From assembly GCF_008087345.1 (NCBI RefSeq), contig NZ_ML701737.1:124001-188000 (forward strand): 64,000 nt of DNA. The letters run 5' to 3'. The position numbers and the translations under genes were made by a program. A model generated the notes under the pieces. It did not search any database, was not told the DNA's origin, and saw nothing but the letters and a program-made list of their open reading frames with translations. This document shows positions 50,963 to 58,865 of the stretch, piece after piece. The first letter of the stretch is position 1. The number at the start of each line of letters is the position of its first letter. The DNA is from Nocardioides caldifontis (lineage in GTDB: Bacteria; Actinomycetota; Actinomycetes; Propionibacteriales; Nocardioidaceae).

Positions 50963-51018
50963 GCACCCAGGACCGCGGCCCGGAGCTCGACGGCGTGAGC
51001 CAGACCTCCCGGAGCTGA
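50959..51018 (+). other. 19-codon ORF overlapping the reductase stop
   Basis: ATG at 50959 overlaps the preceding TGA (ATGA) and encodes MSTQDRGPELDGVSQTSRS before stopping. It could be a relic of a truncated gene or a chance ORF. It has no similarity I recognise. Confidence 0.25.
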
Positions 51019-51029
51019 CGCCGAGATCC

Positions 51030-52187
51030 TCAGAGGCCGAGCGAACGCCCGATGATCTCTTTCTGGACCTCGGTCGTGCCGCCGTAGATCGTGCTGATCC
51101 GGCTGTCCAGGAACGCCTTCGCGACCGGGTACTCCATCATGTAGCCGTAGCCGCCGTGGAGCTGGACCGCCTTGCCCGCCAGCTTGTTCTGCAGCTCGGT
51201 CACCCACCACTTCGCCATCGAGGCGAGCGTCGAGTCGCACTGGCCGGCGAGGTGCTTCTTGATGCAGTCGTCGACGAAGACCTGCGCGATGCGCGCCTCG
51301 GTCGCCATCTCGGCGACGAGGAACCGGTTGTGCTGGAACTTGCCGATGGGGCGGCCGAAGGCCTGCCGCTCGGTGGCGTACTGCAGGCACATCTCGACCA
51401 GCCCCATGCACGCCGCGGCGCCCTGCATCGCGATCGCGAGCCGCTCCTGCGGGAGGTTCATCATCAGGTAGATGAACCCCTGCCCCTCCTCGCCGAGGAG
51501 GTTCTCCTTCGGCACCTGGACGTTGTCGAAGAACAGCTCGGCGGTGTCCTGCGCGTGCAGCCCGACCTTGTCGAGGTTGCGGCCCCGCTCGAAGCCGGCC
51601 ATCCCACGCTCGACGACGAACAGGCTGATCCCCTTGTGGCCGGCCTCGGGGTCGGTCTTCGCGACGACGATGACGAGGTCGGAGAGGATCCCGTTGCTGA
51701 TGAAGGTCTTGGAGCCGTTCAGCACGTAGTGGTCGCCCTTGTCGACCGCGGTCGTGCGGACCCCTTGCAGGTCGCTGCCGGCGCCGGGCTCGGTCATCGC
51801 GATCGAGGTGATGATCTCGCCGGAGACGCAGCCGGGGAGCCAGCGCCGCTTCTGCTCCTCGGTCCCGAGCTGGGTGATGTAGGGGACGATGATGTCGGTG
51901 TGGACCGGGAAGCCGGGCCCCGCCGTCCCGGCCCGGGTCTGCTCCTCGGCCAGGATCTGGTTGAACCGGAAGTCGTCGATGCCCGGGCCGCCGTACTCCT
52001 CGGGGACGTCGAAGCAGAGGAGCCCGGCCTCACCGGCCTTCAGCCACAGCTCGCGCGGCACGATGCCGTCCTTCTCCCACTGGTCGTGGTGCGGGACGAC
52101 CTCCTTCTCGAAGAAGGTCCGGACCGTCTTCCGGAAGTCCTCGTGCTCGGGCTCGAAGATGTCGCGGGGGAAGGCAGCGGTGGGCAT
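51030..52187 (-). CDS. Acyl-CoA dehydrogenase
   Basis: The 385-residue flavoenzyme begins MPTAAFPRDIFEPEHEDFRK. IAMTEPGAGSDLQGVRTTAV is the flavin/substrate loop, FISNGILSDLVIVVAKTDPE follows, and MVEYPVA-like MMEYPVAKAFLDSRISTIYG with GGTTEVQKEIIGRSLGL ends the family. It carries out alpha,beta-dehydrogenation of an acyl-CoA; chain length is unknown. It starts 1 nt after the LLM oxidoreductase stop and probably forms an operon with it. GGAG lies about 8 nt before the ATG. Confidence 0.93.
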   Translation of the reverse strand: MPTAAFPRDIFEPEHEDFRKTVRTFFEKEVVPHHDQWEKDGIVPRELWLKAGEAGLLCFDVPEEYGGPGIDDFRFNQILAEEQTRAGTAGPGFPVHTDIIVPYITQLGTEEQKRRWLPGCVSGEIITSIAMTEPGAGSDLQGVRTTAVDKGDHYVLNGSKTFISNGILSDLVIVVAKTDPEAGHKGISLFVVERGMAGFERGRNLDKVGLHAQDTAELFFDNVQVPKENLLGEEGQGFIYLMMNLPQERLAIAMQGAAACMGLVEMCLQYATERQAFGRPIGKFQHNRFLVAEMATEARIAQVFVDDCIKKHLAGQCDSTLASMAKWWVTELQNKLAGKAVQLHGGYGYMMEYPVAKAFLDSRISTIYGGTTEVQKEIIGRSLGL

Positions 52188-52188
52188 G

Positions 52189-53229
52189 TCAGGAGCTCCA
52201 TTCCTTGAGCTGGGCGACGACAGAGGCGGCGTCCTCGCCCTCCTTGGTGGGCACGGGGACGACGTTGAGGTGGGTCACGCCGGACTCCTCGAAGGCGGCC
52301 ATCCGCTCCTTGACGTACGACGCGGGGCCGACGAGGTTGCACATCTCCAGCAGCTCCAGCGGTACGGCGGCCGCGGCCTCGTCCTTCTTGCCGTCGAGGT
52401 AGAGGTCCTGGATCCGGACCGCCTCCTCCTCGTAGCCGTACTGCCGCACGACGTCGTTGTAGAAGTTCTTGCCGCGCGCGCCCATGCCGCCGATGTAGAG
52501 CGCGAACAGCGGGCGGGCGAAGTCCAGGAACCCCTTGACGTCCTCGCCGATCGCGACCATGCCGCCGGCGGCGACCTGGAGCGGGCCGAGCTCGGCGGGA
52601 CGCTTCGCGGCGCCGGCGGCGAGCGACTCGCCCCAGACCTTCGAGGCGAGCTCGGGGGCGTAGAGGTGCGGGAGCCAGCCGTCGGCGTACTCCGCGGTGG
52701 CCTCGACGTTCTTGCGGCCGAGCGAGGCGATCCAGATCGGCACGGTGTCGCGCTCGGGGGTGGTGAGCATCTTCAGCGGCTTGCCGAGCCCGGTGCCCTC
52801 CCCCTCGGGCAGCGGGAGCTTGAAGATCCCGTCGTTGGTGAGCCGCTCGCGGCGCAGCGCCCGGCGGACGATGTCGACGACCTCGCGGGTCCGGCCCAGC
52901 GGCTTGCTGTAGGGGAGGCCGTGCCACCCCTCGACGACCTGCGGGCCGGAGGCGCCGAGCCCGAGGATCGCGCGGCCGCCGGAGACGTTGTCGAGCCCGG
53001 CCGCGGTCTGGGCGAGCAGCGCCGGCGTCCGCGAGTAGATGTTGAGGATCGCCGAGCCGATCTCGACGGTCTCGGTCTTGGCGGCCAGGTAGCCCATCAG
53101 CGTCGGAGAGTCGAAGCCGTAGGCCTCGGCGACCCAGATCGTGTCGAGCCCGGCCTTCTCGAGGCGGGCGACCTCGTCCGCCGCGTTGCGCGGGTTGCCG
53201 TCGTACTGGAGAGGGGTGGAGAGCTTCAT
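52189..53229 (-). CDS. LLM-class F420-dependent oxidoreductase
   Basis: The 346-residue TIM-barrel enzyme begins MKLSTPLQYDGNPRNAADEV. IWVAEAYGFDSPTLMGYLAA, ILGLGASGPQVVEGWHGLPY and IASLGRKNVEATAEYADGWL are luciferase-like monooxygenase signatures, and the whole resembles F420-linked reductases of actinomycetes. It could oxidise or reduce a fatty-acid- or sterol-derived substrate with F420. CCAGGACGG precedes the ATG. It leads an operon with the acyl-CoA dehydrogenase and diverges from the MerR regulator. Confidence 0.88.
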   Translation of the reverse strand: MKLSTPLQYDGNPRNAADEVARLEKAGLDTIWVAEAYGFDSPTLMGYLAAKTETVEIGSAILNIYSRTPALLAQTAAGLDNVSGGRAILGLGASGPQVVEGWHGLPYSKPLGRTREVVDIVRRALRRERLTNDGIFKLPLPEGEGTGLGKPLKMLTTPERDTVPIWIASLGRKNVEATAEYADGWLPHLYAPELASKVWGESLAAGAAKRPAELGPLQVAAGGMVAIGEDVKGFLDFARPLFALYIGGMGARGKNFYNDVVRQYGYEEEAVRIQDLYLDGKKDEAAAAVPLELLEMCNLVGPASYVKERMAAFEESGVTHLNVVPVPTKEGEDAASVVAQLKEWSS

Positions 53230-53258
53230 GACCGTCCTGGGTTGCGAAGGCGACATCC

Positions 53259-53282
53259 GTACTGTGACAGCGGTACTGTCAG
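53259..53282. promoter_or_regulatory. Repeat-rich operator between LLM/acyl-CoA dehydrogenase operon and MerR gene
   Basis: TGACAG-CGGTA-CTGTCA (53265-53281) is a perfect 6-bp inverted repeat. CTGTGACAG (53262-53270) is a second palindrome. GTACTGT occurs twice as a direct repeat, 14 nt apart (53259, 53273). The site lies between divergent genes and is likely bound by the MerR protein. Confidence 0.6.
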
Positions 53283-53335
53283 AGAACAAGCGTGACGAGC
53301 GTCCCACCTGACCGGGGCGTGACGAGGAGGTGGGC

Positions 53336-54082
53336 GTGAACGCCGGGAACGACGGCGGCGAGCCGCGCCTCACCATCGACGAGCTGGCGATGACGGCCGG
53401 GATGACGGTCCGGACCACCCGCTACTACGCGAGCCTCGGGCTGCTCCCGGCGCCGGAGCGGCGGGGTCGCGTGGCCTACTACGGCCCGGAGCACCTCGCG
53501 CGGCTGCAGCTGGTCCGCGCCCTCCAGGACCACGGGTTCACGCTGGCCGCGATCGAGCGCTACCTCGCGGGGGTGCCGCTCACCTCCTCCCCCGAGGAGC
53601 TGGCGGTGCAGCGGATCCTGCTGACCGCGTGGAAACCCAGCCAGTGGCAGCGGATGACCCGCGAGGAGCTCGACGCCCGCGTCGGTCGCCGGCTCGGCGA
53701 CCGCGACCTCGAGTGGCTCACCCAGGCCGGTGCCGTACGCCGGACCTCGACCGGTGACCTCCAGGTGCTCCCGGTCGTCGACCACGCCGTGGAGGTCCTC
53801 GACCTCGACGTGCCGATCGACGCGATCGTGGACGCCAACGCCGCGGTGCGCCGGCACATGTCTGCGCTCGCCGACGAGCTCGACGACATCCTGCGGCGCA
53901 GCGTGGTCTCCCGCTACCAGGGGCAGGAGCTCTCGACCGAGGCGGCCGACCGGCTGGAGCGGACCGTCACCGGGCTCCGGACGCTCGCCCTCGACGCGAT
54001 CGTGTCGACCTTCCAATGGGCGGCGAACCAGCTCGTGGCCCGCTCGGTGCCGACCCACCACGACGAGGAGCGCGGCGCCTGA
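53336..54082 (+). CDS. MerR-family transcriptional regulator
   Basis: The 248-residue protein has an N-terminal MerR winged helix (LTIDELAMTAGMTVRTTRYY followed by ASLGLLP; RVAYYGPEHLARLQLVRALQ) and a long C-terminal helical domain with DLDVPIDAIVDANAAVRRHM. No cysteine metal site is seen, so it more likely binds a lipid or CoA ligand. AGGAGG lies 5 nt before the GTG at 53336, better than the GTG at 53330 within the site. It is divergent from the LLM/acyl-CoA dehydrogenase operon and probably controls it. Confidence 0.87.
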   Translation: MNAGNDGGEPRLTIDELAMTAGMTVRTTRYYASLGLLPAPERRGRVAYYGPEHLARLQLVRALQDHGFTLAAIERYLAGVPLTSSPEELAVQRILLTAWKPSQWQRMTREELDARVGRRLGDRDLEWLTQAGAVRRTSTGDLQVLPVVDHAVEVLDLDVPIDAIVDANAAVRRHMSALADELDDILRRSVVSRYQGQELSTEAADRLERTVTGLRTLALDAIVSTFQWAANQLVARSVPTHHDEERGA

Positions 54083-54097
54083 GCGGGACGTCCGCGC

Positions 54098-54754
54098 TCA
54101 CGGGTCCCGCCGGGCGGCGTAGCGCAGCATCACCTCGCGCCGGTCGCTGAGCTGGAGCTTGGTGAGGATGTGCGACACGTGGTTGCGCACGGTGATCGGC
54201 GAGATGAAGAGCCGCTCGGCGATGCGCTGGTTGGAGAGCCCCTGCGCGACGAGCTCGAGCACCTCGCGCTCGCGCTCGGAGAGCTCCGGCGGCCACGGGG
54301 CCGGCGGCGAGGAGGATCCGGGCGCCGCGATCAGCTCGAGCACCCGGCCCGCCAGCTCGGGGCCGAAGACGGCGTGGCCGGCCGCGACCGCGCGCACCGC
54401 GGCCACGACCTCGTCCGGCCCGACCCCCTTGACCAGGTAGCCGTGCGCCCCGGCCCGCACGGCGGCCAGCACCGCGGTGTCCTCGCCGCTCATCGTCAGC
54501 ACCAGGATCCGGGCGCGGGTGCCCTCCGCGACCAGCGCACGGGTGGCGGCGAGCCCGCCCGCGCCGGGCATCGCCAGGTCCATCACCACCACGTCGGGGT
54601 CGAGGCGGCGGGCCAGCTCCACCGCGGCCTCGCCGTCCTCGGCCTCCCCCACCACCGGCACCCCGGCGCGGGTCAGCGTGAACCGCACGCCCTCGCGGAA
54701 CATCGGGTGGTCGTCGACGAGCAGCACCCGTGGCCCGGGAGCCGGCTCAGCCAC
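54098..54754 (-). CDS. NarL/LuxR-type response regulator
   Basis: The 218-residue protein has a receiver domain (RVLLVDDHPMFREGVRFTLT; phospho-Asp in DVVVMDLAMPGAGG; GAHGYLVKG with the Lys) and a LuxR helix-turn-helix near residues 155-210 (PELSEREREVLELVAQGLSN, AERLFISPITVRNHVSHILT). It is phosphorylated by the adjacent kinase. The GTG overlaps the kinase stop by 8 nt. Its targets are not known; the convergent MerR gene is unrelated. Confidence 0.93.
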   Translation of the reverse strand: MAEPAPGPRVLLVDDHPMFREGVRFTLTRAGVPVVGEAEDGEAAVELARRLDPDVVVMDLAMPGAGGLAATRALVAEGTRARILVLTMSGEDTAVLAAVRAGAHGYLVKGVGPDEVVAAVRAVAAGHAVFGPELAGRVLELIAAPGSSSPPAPWPPELSEREREVLELVAQGLSNQRIAERLFISPITVRNHVSHILTKLQLSDRREVMLRYAARRDP

Positions 54755-56726
54755 GCCCGCCTCCCAACGGCAGCAGGGCCTGCACCGTCGTCCCGGCCCC
54801 CGGTCCGCCGGAGATGACGAGCCGGCCCCCGAGCTCGGCGGCCCGCTCCCGCATCGCGACGACGCCCACGCCGACGCGGTCGCCGCTCCACCCGCGGCCG
54901 TCGTCCCGCACGCTCAGGTCGAGGCTGCCGCCGGCCAGCCCCAGCCGCACCACGGCGGACCTGGCCCCCGCGTGGCGGGCCGCGTTGGTGAGGGCCTCGG
55001 CGCCGATCCGGTAGGCCGCGACCTCGACGGCCGGGGGCAGCACGGGCAGCGGCGGGCCCTCCGCCGTGGTCGGTACACCGAGCCGGGAGGCGTGGTCGAG
55101 CAGCGCCCCGGTCAGTCCGAGCTCGTCCAGTGCCGGCGGGCGGAGCGAGCGGCTGACCCGGCGTACGTCCTCCAGCGCGGTGCGCGCGGCGTCCTCGAGC
55201 AGCGGGACCCGCTCCGCCGCCACCTCGGGGCTCTCCTCGAGCAGCTCCCGCAGCCCGGCGAGCTGCATGACCAGGCCGGCGAGCGTCGGGCCGAGCTCGT
55301 CGTGAAGATCCCGGCGCAGCCGGGCTCGCTCCTGCTCGCGGGCGGCGACCAGGGCATGCCGGCTCTCGATCAGGGCGGCCGCCAGCAGCAGCGCCGTCAC
55401 CGTGCGCCCGCCCTGGCGGACGAGACCGTCGAGCAGCGCGTCGTCCTCGGCGGTGAGCCGGCGCCCTCGGGGCCACCCGACGGTGACGGCGAGGTGCCGC
55501 CCGTCGCCGCAGTCGGTGGTGCGGAGCAGCTCCGTGGTGTGTGCCGACAGCGAGCCGTGCACCGCCCGTTCCCCGTCCACCACGGCGGCGACGTGGGGGG
55601 CCCGCAGCGCGGTGGCGACGGAGGTGGCGATGCCGCGCAACGCCTCGTCGAGCGAGGTCGCCGACTCCAGGCGGTCGTCGAGCCGGCGCACGGCGGCGTA
55701 GGGGTCGGCCCGGTCGCCGTAGAGGACCTCCTGCAGCGCGCGCTGCAGCCGCCCGCGCACGGGCAGCACGGCGAGCGCGACCACCGCGGTGACCAGCCCC
55801 TGCCCCAGCGGCGGGAGGTCGACATCCAGCGTGGACAGGGCTCCGACGGCCGCGACGTAGCCGACCGCGACGACGACCGTGAGCACGGCGTGGACGACGG
55901 AGTGGTGGAGAACCACCTCCAGCCCGGGCAGCCGGCCGCGCAGGACCGCGGTCGTGACACCGATGCCCAGCACCGCGGCGCCGACGACGTCGAGGAGGTC
56001 CGCGCCGGAGGGCCAGAACGCGTGGCCGAGGAGCGCGAGCAGCACGAACACGCCGGCGGCGAGCAGGAGCTCGACCAGGCGGGTGCGCTCCTCCCCCGCC
56101 CCCCGCCGGACGCGCACGACGAAGGCGACCAGCGGCACCAGCAGGGGCAGCCCCAGCACCACGGGCTCCATCGACACCGCGAGCTCCTCGACCGACGCCG
56201 GGAGCACGCCGACCGGGTTGGGGAGGTCGGCCACCGTGGCCGGCAGCTCCGAGTCGGGGGCGCCGGCGGTGGTCGCGGCGAGGCAGTAGACCGCGACCAG
56301 GGCGCCCTGCGCGCCCACCGCGGCGGCCGCGACGGGCGCCCATCCACGCCCCGGGAGCCGGCCGTCGGGCAGGAGCAGCACCGCGAGCAGGAGCAGGGGT
56401 ACGGCGAACGCGGAGAATCGGTCCGTCCACCAGGCCGCCCACTCCACGCCCACGCGGGACGGCGTCCCCGTCCACGCACCGGCGAACGCGGAGCCGCCCA
56501 GCAGCACGGCCACGGCGAGCAGGAGCCAGCCGACCGCGACGTCGGGGCGGCCGGCCGCGATGAGCGCGCCCGGGAGGGCGAAGCAGAGCGGCAGGACCAC
56601 CAGCTTCCATCCTGCGGGCTCCGGTCCGCCGACGAGGAGCGACGCGGTGGCCAGCAGCGCGGCGAGGCACGCGAACGACCAGGCCGGCACGGGTGCCGAC
56701 CTGGCGTTCACCCCCTCGGGCGTCAC
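54747..56726 (-). CDS. NarL-type sensor histidine kinase with polytopic membrane sensor
   Basis: The 659-residue kinase starts VTPEGVNARSAPVPAWSFAC. About ten membrane segments fill the first ~330 residues, including YCLAATTAGAP and LVPLVAFVVRVR. A GAF-like segment follows (RLDDRLESATSLDEALRGIA). HisKA_3 has ARLRRDLHDELGPTLAGLVM with the phospho-His, and VSRSLRPPALDELGL; HATPase has EALTNAARHAGARSAVVRLG and SVRDDGRGWSGDRVGVGVVA. The extended hydrophobic domain points to sensing of membrane or lipid state. It overlaps the upstream membrane-protein stop (GTGA). Confidence 0.9.
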   Translation of the reverse strand: MTPEGVNARSAPVPAWSFACLAALLATASLLVGGPEPAGWKLVVLPLCFALPGALIAAGRPDVAVGWLLLAVAVLLGGSAFAGAWTGTPSRVGVEWAAWWTDRFSAFAVPLLLLAVLLLPDGRLPGRGWAPVAAAAVGAQGALVAVYCLAATTAGAPDSELPATVADLPNPVGVLPASVEELAVSMEPVVLGLPLLVPLVAFVVRVRRGAGEERTRLVELLLAAGVFVLLALLGHAFWPSGADLLDVVGAAVLGIGVTTAVLRGRLPGLEVVLHHSVVHAVLTVVVAVGYVAAVGALSTLDVDLPPLGQGLVTAVVALAVLPVRGRLQRALQEVLYGDRADPYAAVRRLDDRLESATSLDEALRGIATSVATALRAPHVAAVVDGERAVHGSLSAHTTELLRTTDCGDGRHLAVTVGWPRGRRLTAEDDALLDGLVRQGGRTVTALLLAAALIESRHALVAAREQERARLRRDLHDELGPTLAGLVMQLAGLRELLEESPEVAAERVPLLEDAARTALEDVRRVSRSLRPPALDELGLTGALLDHASRLGVPTTAEGPPLPVLPPAVEVAAYRIGAEALTNAARHAGARSAVVRLGLAGGSLDLSVRDDGRGWSGDRVGVGVVAMRERAAELGGRLVISGGPGAGTTVQALLPLGGGRG

Positions 56727-57451
56727 GCGTCCAGTATCGCCGCGCGGCCCCTCCCCGCACCCCCTTCCCACGTCTCGCGCGGCAGCCGGAGCAGGTGGAC
56801 CCCCAGCCAGCACCAGGCCACGACCAGCACCAGGTGCGGCTCGAGCGGCCCGACCGGCGGGAACCCGAAGTCCCACACCAGGAAGAGCACCATCAGCACC
56901 AGCGGCGTCCTCGGGAACGCGCCGCTGCGCCAGCAGGCGACCGCCAGCAGCACCAGCCCCAGGAACGAGCAGAGCAGGTGCGGGTACAACGCCGTCGCCA
57001 TCACGCCCGGGTCGTCGACGAGCGCGTCGTTGAGGGCGACGGCGCCGTCGGTCCCCACCACCGGGGGCGCCACCGTGCCCACGGTGTAGCCGAGGGCGAG
57101 CACGTTGTGGAACCCCCACATGCCGAGGACGACGAGGACGGCGGCCACCCCCGCGAGCCGCCGTCGCGTGTGGTGGGCGACCCAGGCGAGCCCGAGCAGC
57201 CCGACCGGCATGAACAGGCTGCTCACCAGCAGGGTCAGCTGCTCGGCCCGGTGGAGGTCGCCGTTCGCGGCACTCTCGGTGCTCCACCGGATCTGCTCGG
57301 AGAAGCCGCCGAGGTCGCCGGTCACCAGGTGGGTCACCGCCTGCGGCACCCCGTTGGTGAGCGCCGCGAGGACGAGGGCCGCGCCCGCGACGGTCTGCAG
57401 CGGGGCGCGGGTGCGGCTCCTGGTCGGCCGGCTCTCGAGCGTCGTGGTCAT
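56723..57451 (-). CDS. Polytopic membrane protein, first gene of the two-component operon
   Basis: The 242-residue protein begins MTTTLESRPTRSRTRAPLQT and has about six membrane helices, including TVAGAALVLAALTNGVPQAV and LVLMVLFLVWDFGFPPVGP. No known family motif is evident. Coupling to the sensor kinase (4-nt overlap) suggests it supports signalling or is regulated by it. AGGAGGTGCACCG lies before the ATG at 57451. An upstream in-frame start at 57523 is possible but lacks that site. Confidence 0.7.
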   Translation of the reverse strand: MTTTLESRPTRSRTRAPLQTVAGAALVLAALTNGVPQAVTHLVTGDLGGFSEQIRWSTESAANGDLHRAEQLTLLVSSLFMPVGLLGLAWVAHHTRRRLAGVAAVLVVLGMWGFHNVLALGYTVGTVAPPVVGTDGAVALNDALVDDPGVMATALYPHLLCSFLGLVLLAVACWRSGAFPRTPLVLMVLFLVWDFGFPPVGPLEPHLVLVVAWCWLGVHLLRLPRETWEGGAGRGRAAILDA

Positions 57452-57538
57452 CGGTGCACCTCCTGGTCGGTGCCCCGATCGTGGTGGCGGGAGGGCCGGC
57501 GGCGCATGGTGCAGGTGCACCAATCGAGCTCCCGGTGC

Positions 57539-58303
57539 TCAGCCGGCCGACCGGGCCGCCTCGAGCGCCTGGCCGGCGTAACCGCCGCCGAAGAGGACGG
57601 CGTGGACCAGCAGGATGTGGAGCTGGTGGACCGGTACCCGTTCCCGCCAGCGGTCGGCGAGCGGGTGGACCTCCTCGTAGCCGGCGATCACGGCCGCGAG
57701 GTGCGGCGCGCCGAACAGCGCCAGCTGCGCGAGGTCGCTCTCCCGGTGACCTCCGTGCGCCGCCGGGTCGATCAGCACCGCCCCGCCGGGTGTCCACATG
57801 ACGTTGCCGGACCAGAGGTCGCCGTGCAGCCTCGCCGGTGCGTCGTCGGTGTCGAACACCCCGTCGGCCAGCCGCGTGCAGGCCCGGTCGAAGACACGCG
57901 TCTCCCCCTCGTCGTACGCGCCGCGGTCGCGGGCCAGCCGCACCACCGGCGCGACGCGCGCCTCGGCGTAGAACGCGCCCCACCGCTCCCACGTGCCGAG
58001 CACCATCGGCAGCGGCTCCGCGGCCGGCCCGAAGAAGCCGTCGCCCTGCCACCCCTCCGGTCCGCTGCCGTACGCCGGAGCGCCCGTGTCGTGCGTCCGG
58101 GCGAGCGCGGCCCCGAACGACCCGGCAGCCGGCTCCGTCGGCGTGGCAGGGCGGAGCCGCTCGAGGAGCAGGTGGTCGTCACCCTCGTCCAGGACGCGGA
58201 CCACCGGCGCTCCGTCCGGCACCACGAGCCAGCGAAGCCCTGCCGCCTCCCAGGCGAAGTAGCCGGCCGGCGCCGCGCCGCCCTTGCGGAAGACCTCGGT
58301 CAC
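57539..58303 (-). CDS. Fructosamine-3-kinase-type protein
   Basis: The 254-residue protein starts VTEVFRKGGAAPAGYFAWEA. VLDEGDDHLLLERLRPATPT is the ATP-binding lobe; APARLHGDLWSGNVMWTPGG is the catalytic loop with D and N, and VLIDPAAHGGHRESDLAQLA the metal Asp (DPA motif). Such kinases phosphorylate sugar adducts on proteins (deglycation) or ribulosamines. CATCGT 6 nt before the GTG suggests a leaderless mRNA. It is separated by 37 nt from the convergent or tail-facing hemerythrin gene. Confidence 0.88.
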   Translation of the reverse strand: MTEVFRKGGAAPAGYFAWEAAGLRWLVVPDGAPVVRVLDEGDDHLLLERLRPATPTEPAAGSFGAALARTHDTGAPAYGSGPEGWQGDGFFGPAAEPLPMVLGTWERWGAFYAEARVAPVVRLARDRGAYDEGETRVFDRACTRLADGVFDTDDAPARLHGDLWSGNVMWTPGGAVLIDPAAHGGHRESDLAQLALFGAPHLAAVIAGYEEVHPLADRWRERVPVHQLHILLVHAVLFGGGYAGQALEAARSAG

Positions 58304-58339
58304 GACGTCACGATGCCACCGGAACGCGACCCGCGTGCG

Positions 58340-58840
58340 TCAGGAGATCACCGCGTCGATGGTCTTCTTCAGCGCGCTCGGCTGGCTCGGCCGCTTCGGC
58401 GCCTTCTTCCGCGCCTCCTCCATCGCCTCGCCGATCTCCTGCAGGGTCTTCCGCCCGAGCCCCTCGCGGACCTTCGGGAACCACTCCTGCTCCTCCTCCT
58501 CGATGTGGTGGCGGACGTTCTCGATGAGGACGGTGGTCTTCGCGTCGAACCGCTCCGCGTCGGGCTTCATCGCGGCGAGCTCGACGACCAGGACGTCGGC
58601 GACGTGGTGCTCCTCGTAGGACTCCAGCACGTCGTCCTCGAGCTCGGGGAGCAGCTCGCGGACCCGTGGGTACATCACCTCGTTCTCGATGTAGGTGTGC
58701 ACGGTCAGGAGCTCGATCATCCGGTCGACGAGCTCGCCCTTGCGCTTGGTGGCGTTCTCCCCCGCCTTCTCGAACTCCTTGAACGTCTTGAGGATCTCCT
58801 TGTGGTCGTTCCTCAGCAGGACGATGGCGTCGTTGGACAT
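58340..58840 (-). CDS. Hemerythrin-domain protein
   Basis: The 166-residue four-helix protein has VLLRNDHKEILKTFKEFEKA (first His), LLTVHTYIENEVMYPRVREL (His/Glu), LESYEEHHVADVLVVEL and LIENVRHHIEEEEQEWFPKV, giving the diiron His/Glu/Asp ligands of the hemerythrin HHE fold. It may bind oxygen or protect iron clusters. The C-terminus RKKAPKRPSQPSALKKTID is basic. GGAGGAG lies about 5 nt before the ATG at 58840. It is divergent from the membrane-protein gene. Confidence 0.9.
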   Translation of the reverse strand: MSNDAIVLLRNDHKEILKTFKEFEKAGENATKRKGELVDRMIELLTVHTYIENEVMYPRVRELLPELEDDVLESYEEHHVADVLVVELAAMKPDAERFDAKTTVLIENVRHHIEEEEQEWFPKVREGLGRKTLQEIGEAMEEARKKAPKRPSQPSALKKTIDAVIS

Positions 58841-58865
58841 GGCACTCCTCCGGGTACGTGACGAC

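Noticed and set aside
54747-58052. Open frame of about 1100 codons that could suggest a giant sensor kinase
   Set aside because: Only 54747-56726 has kinase and membrane features. Upstream the frame is a shadow of the membrane-protein and fructosamine-kinase genes, and the GTG at 56726 is the start.
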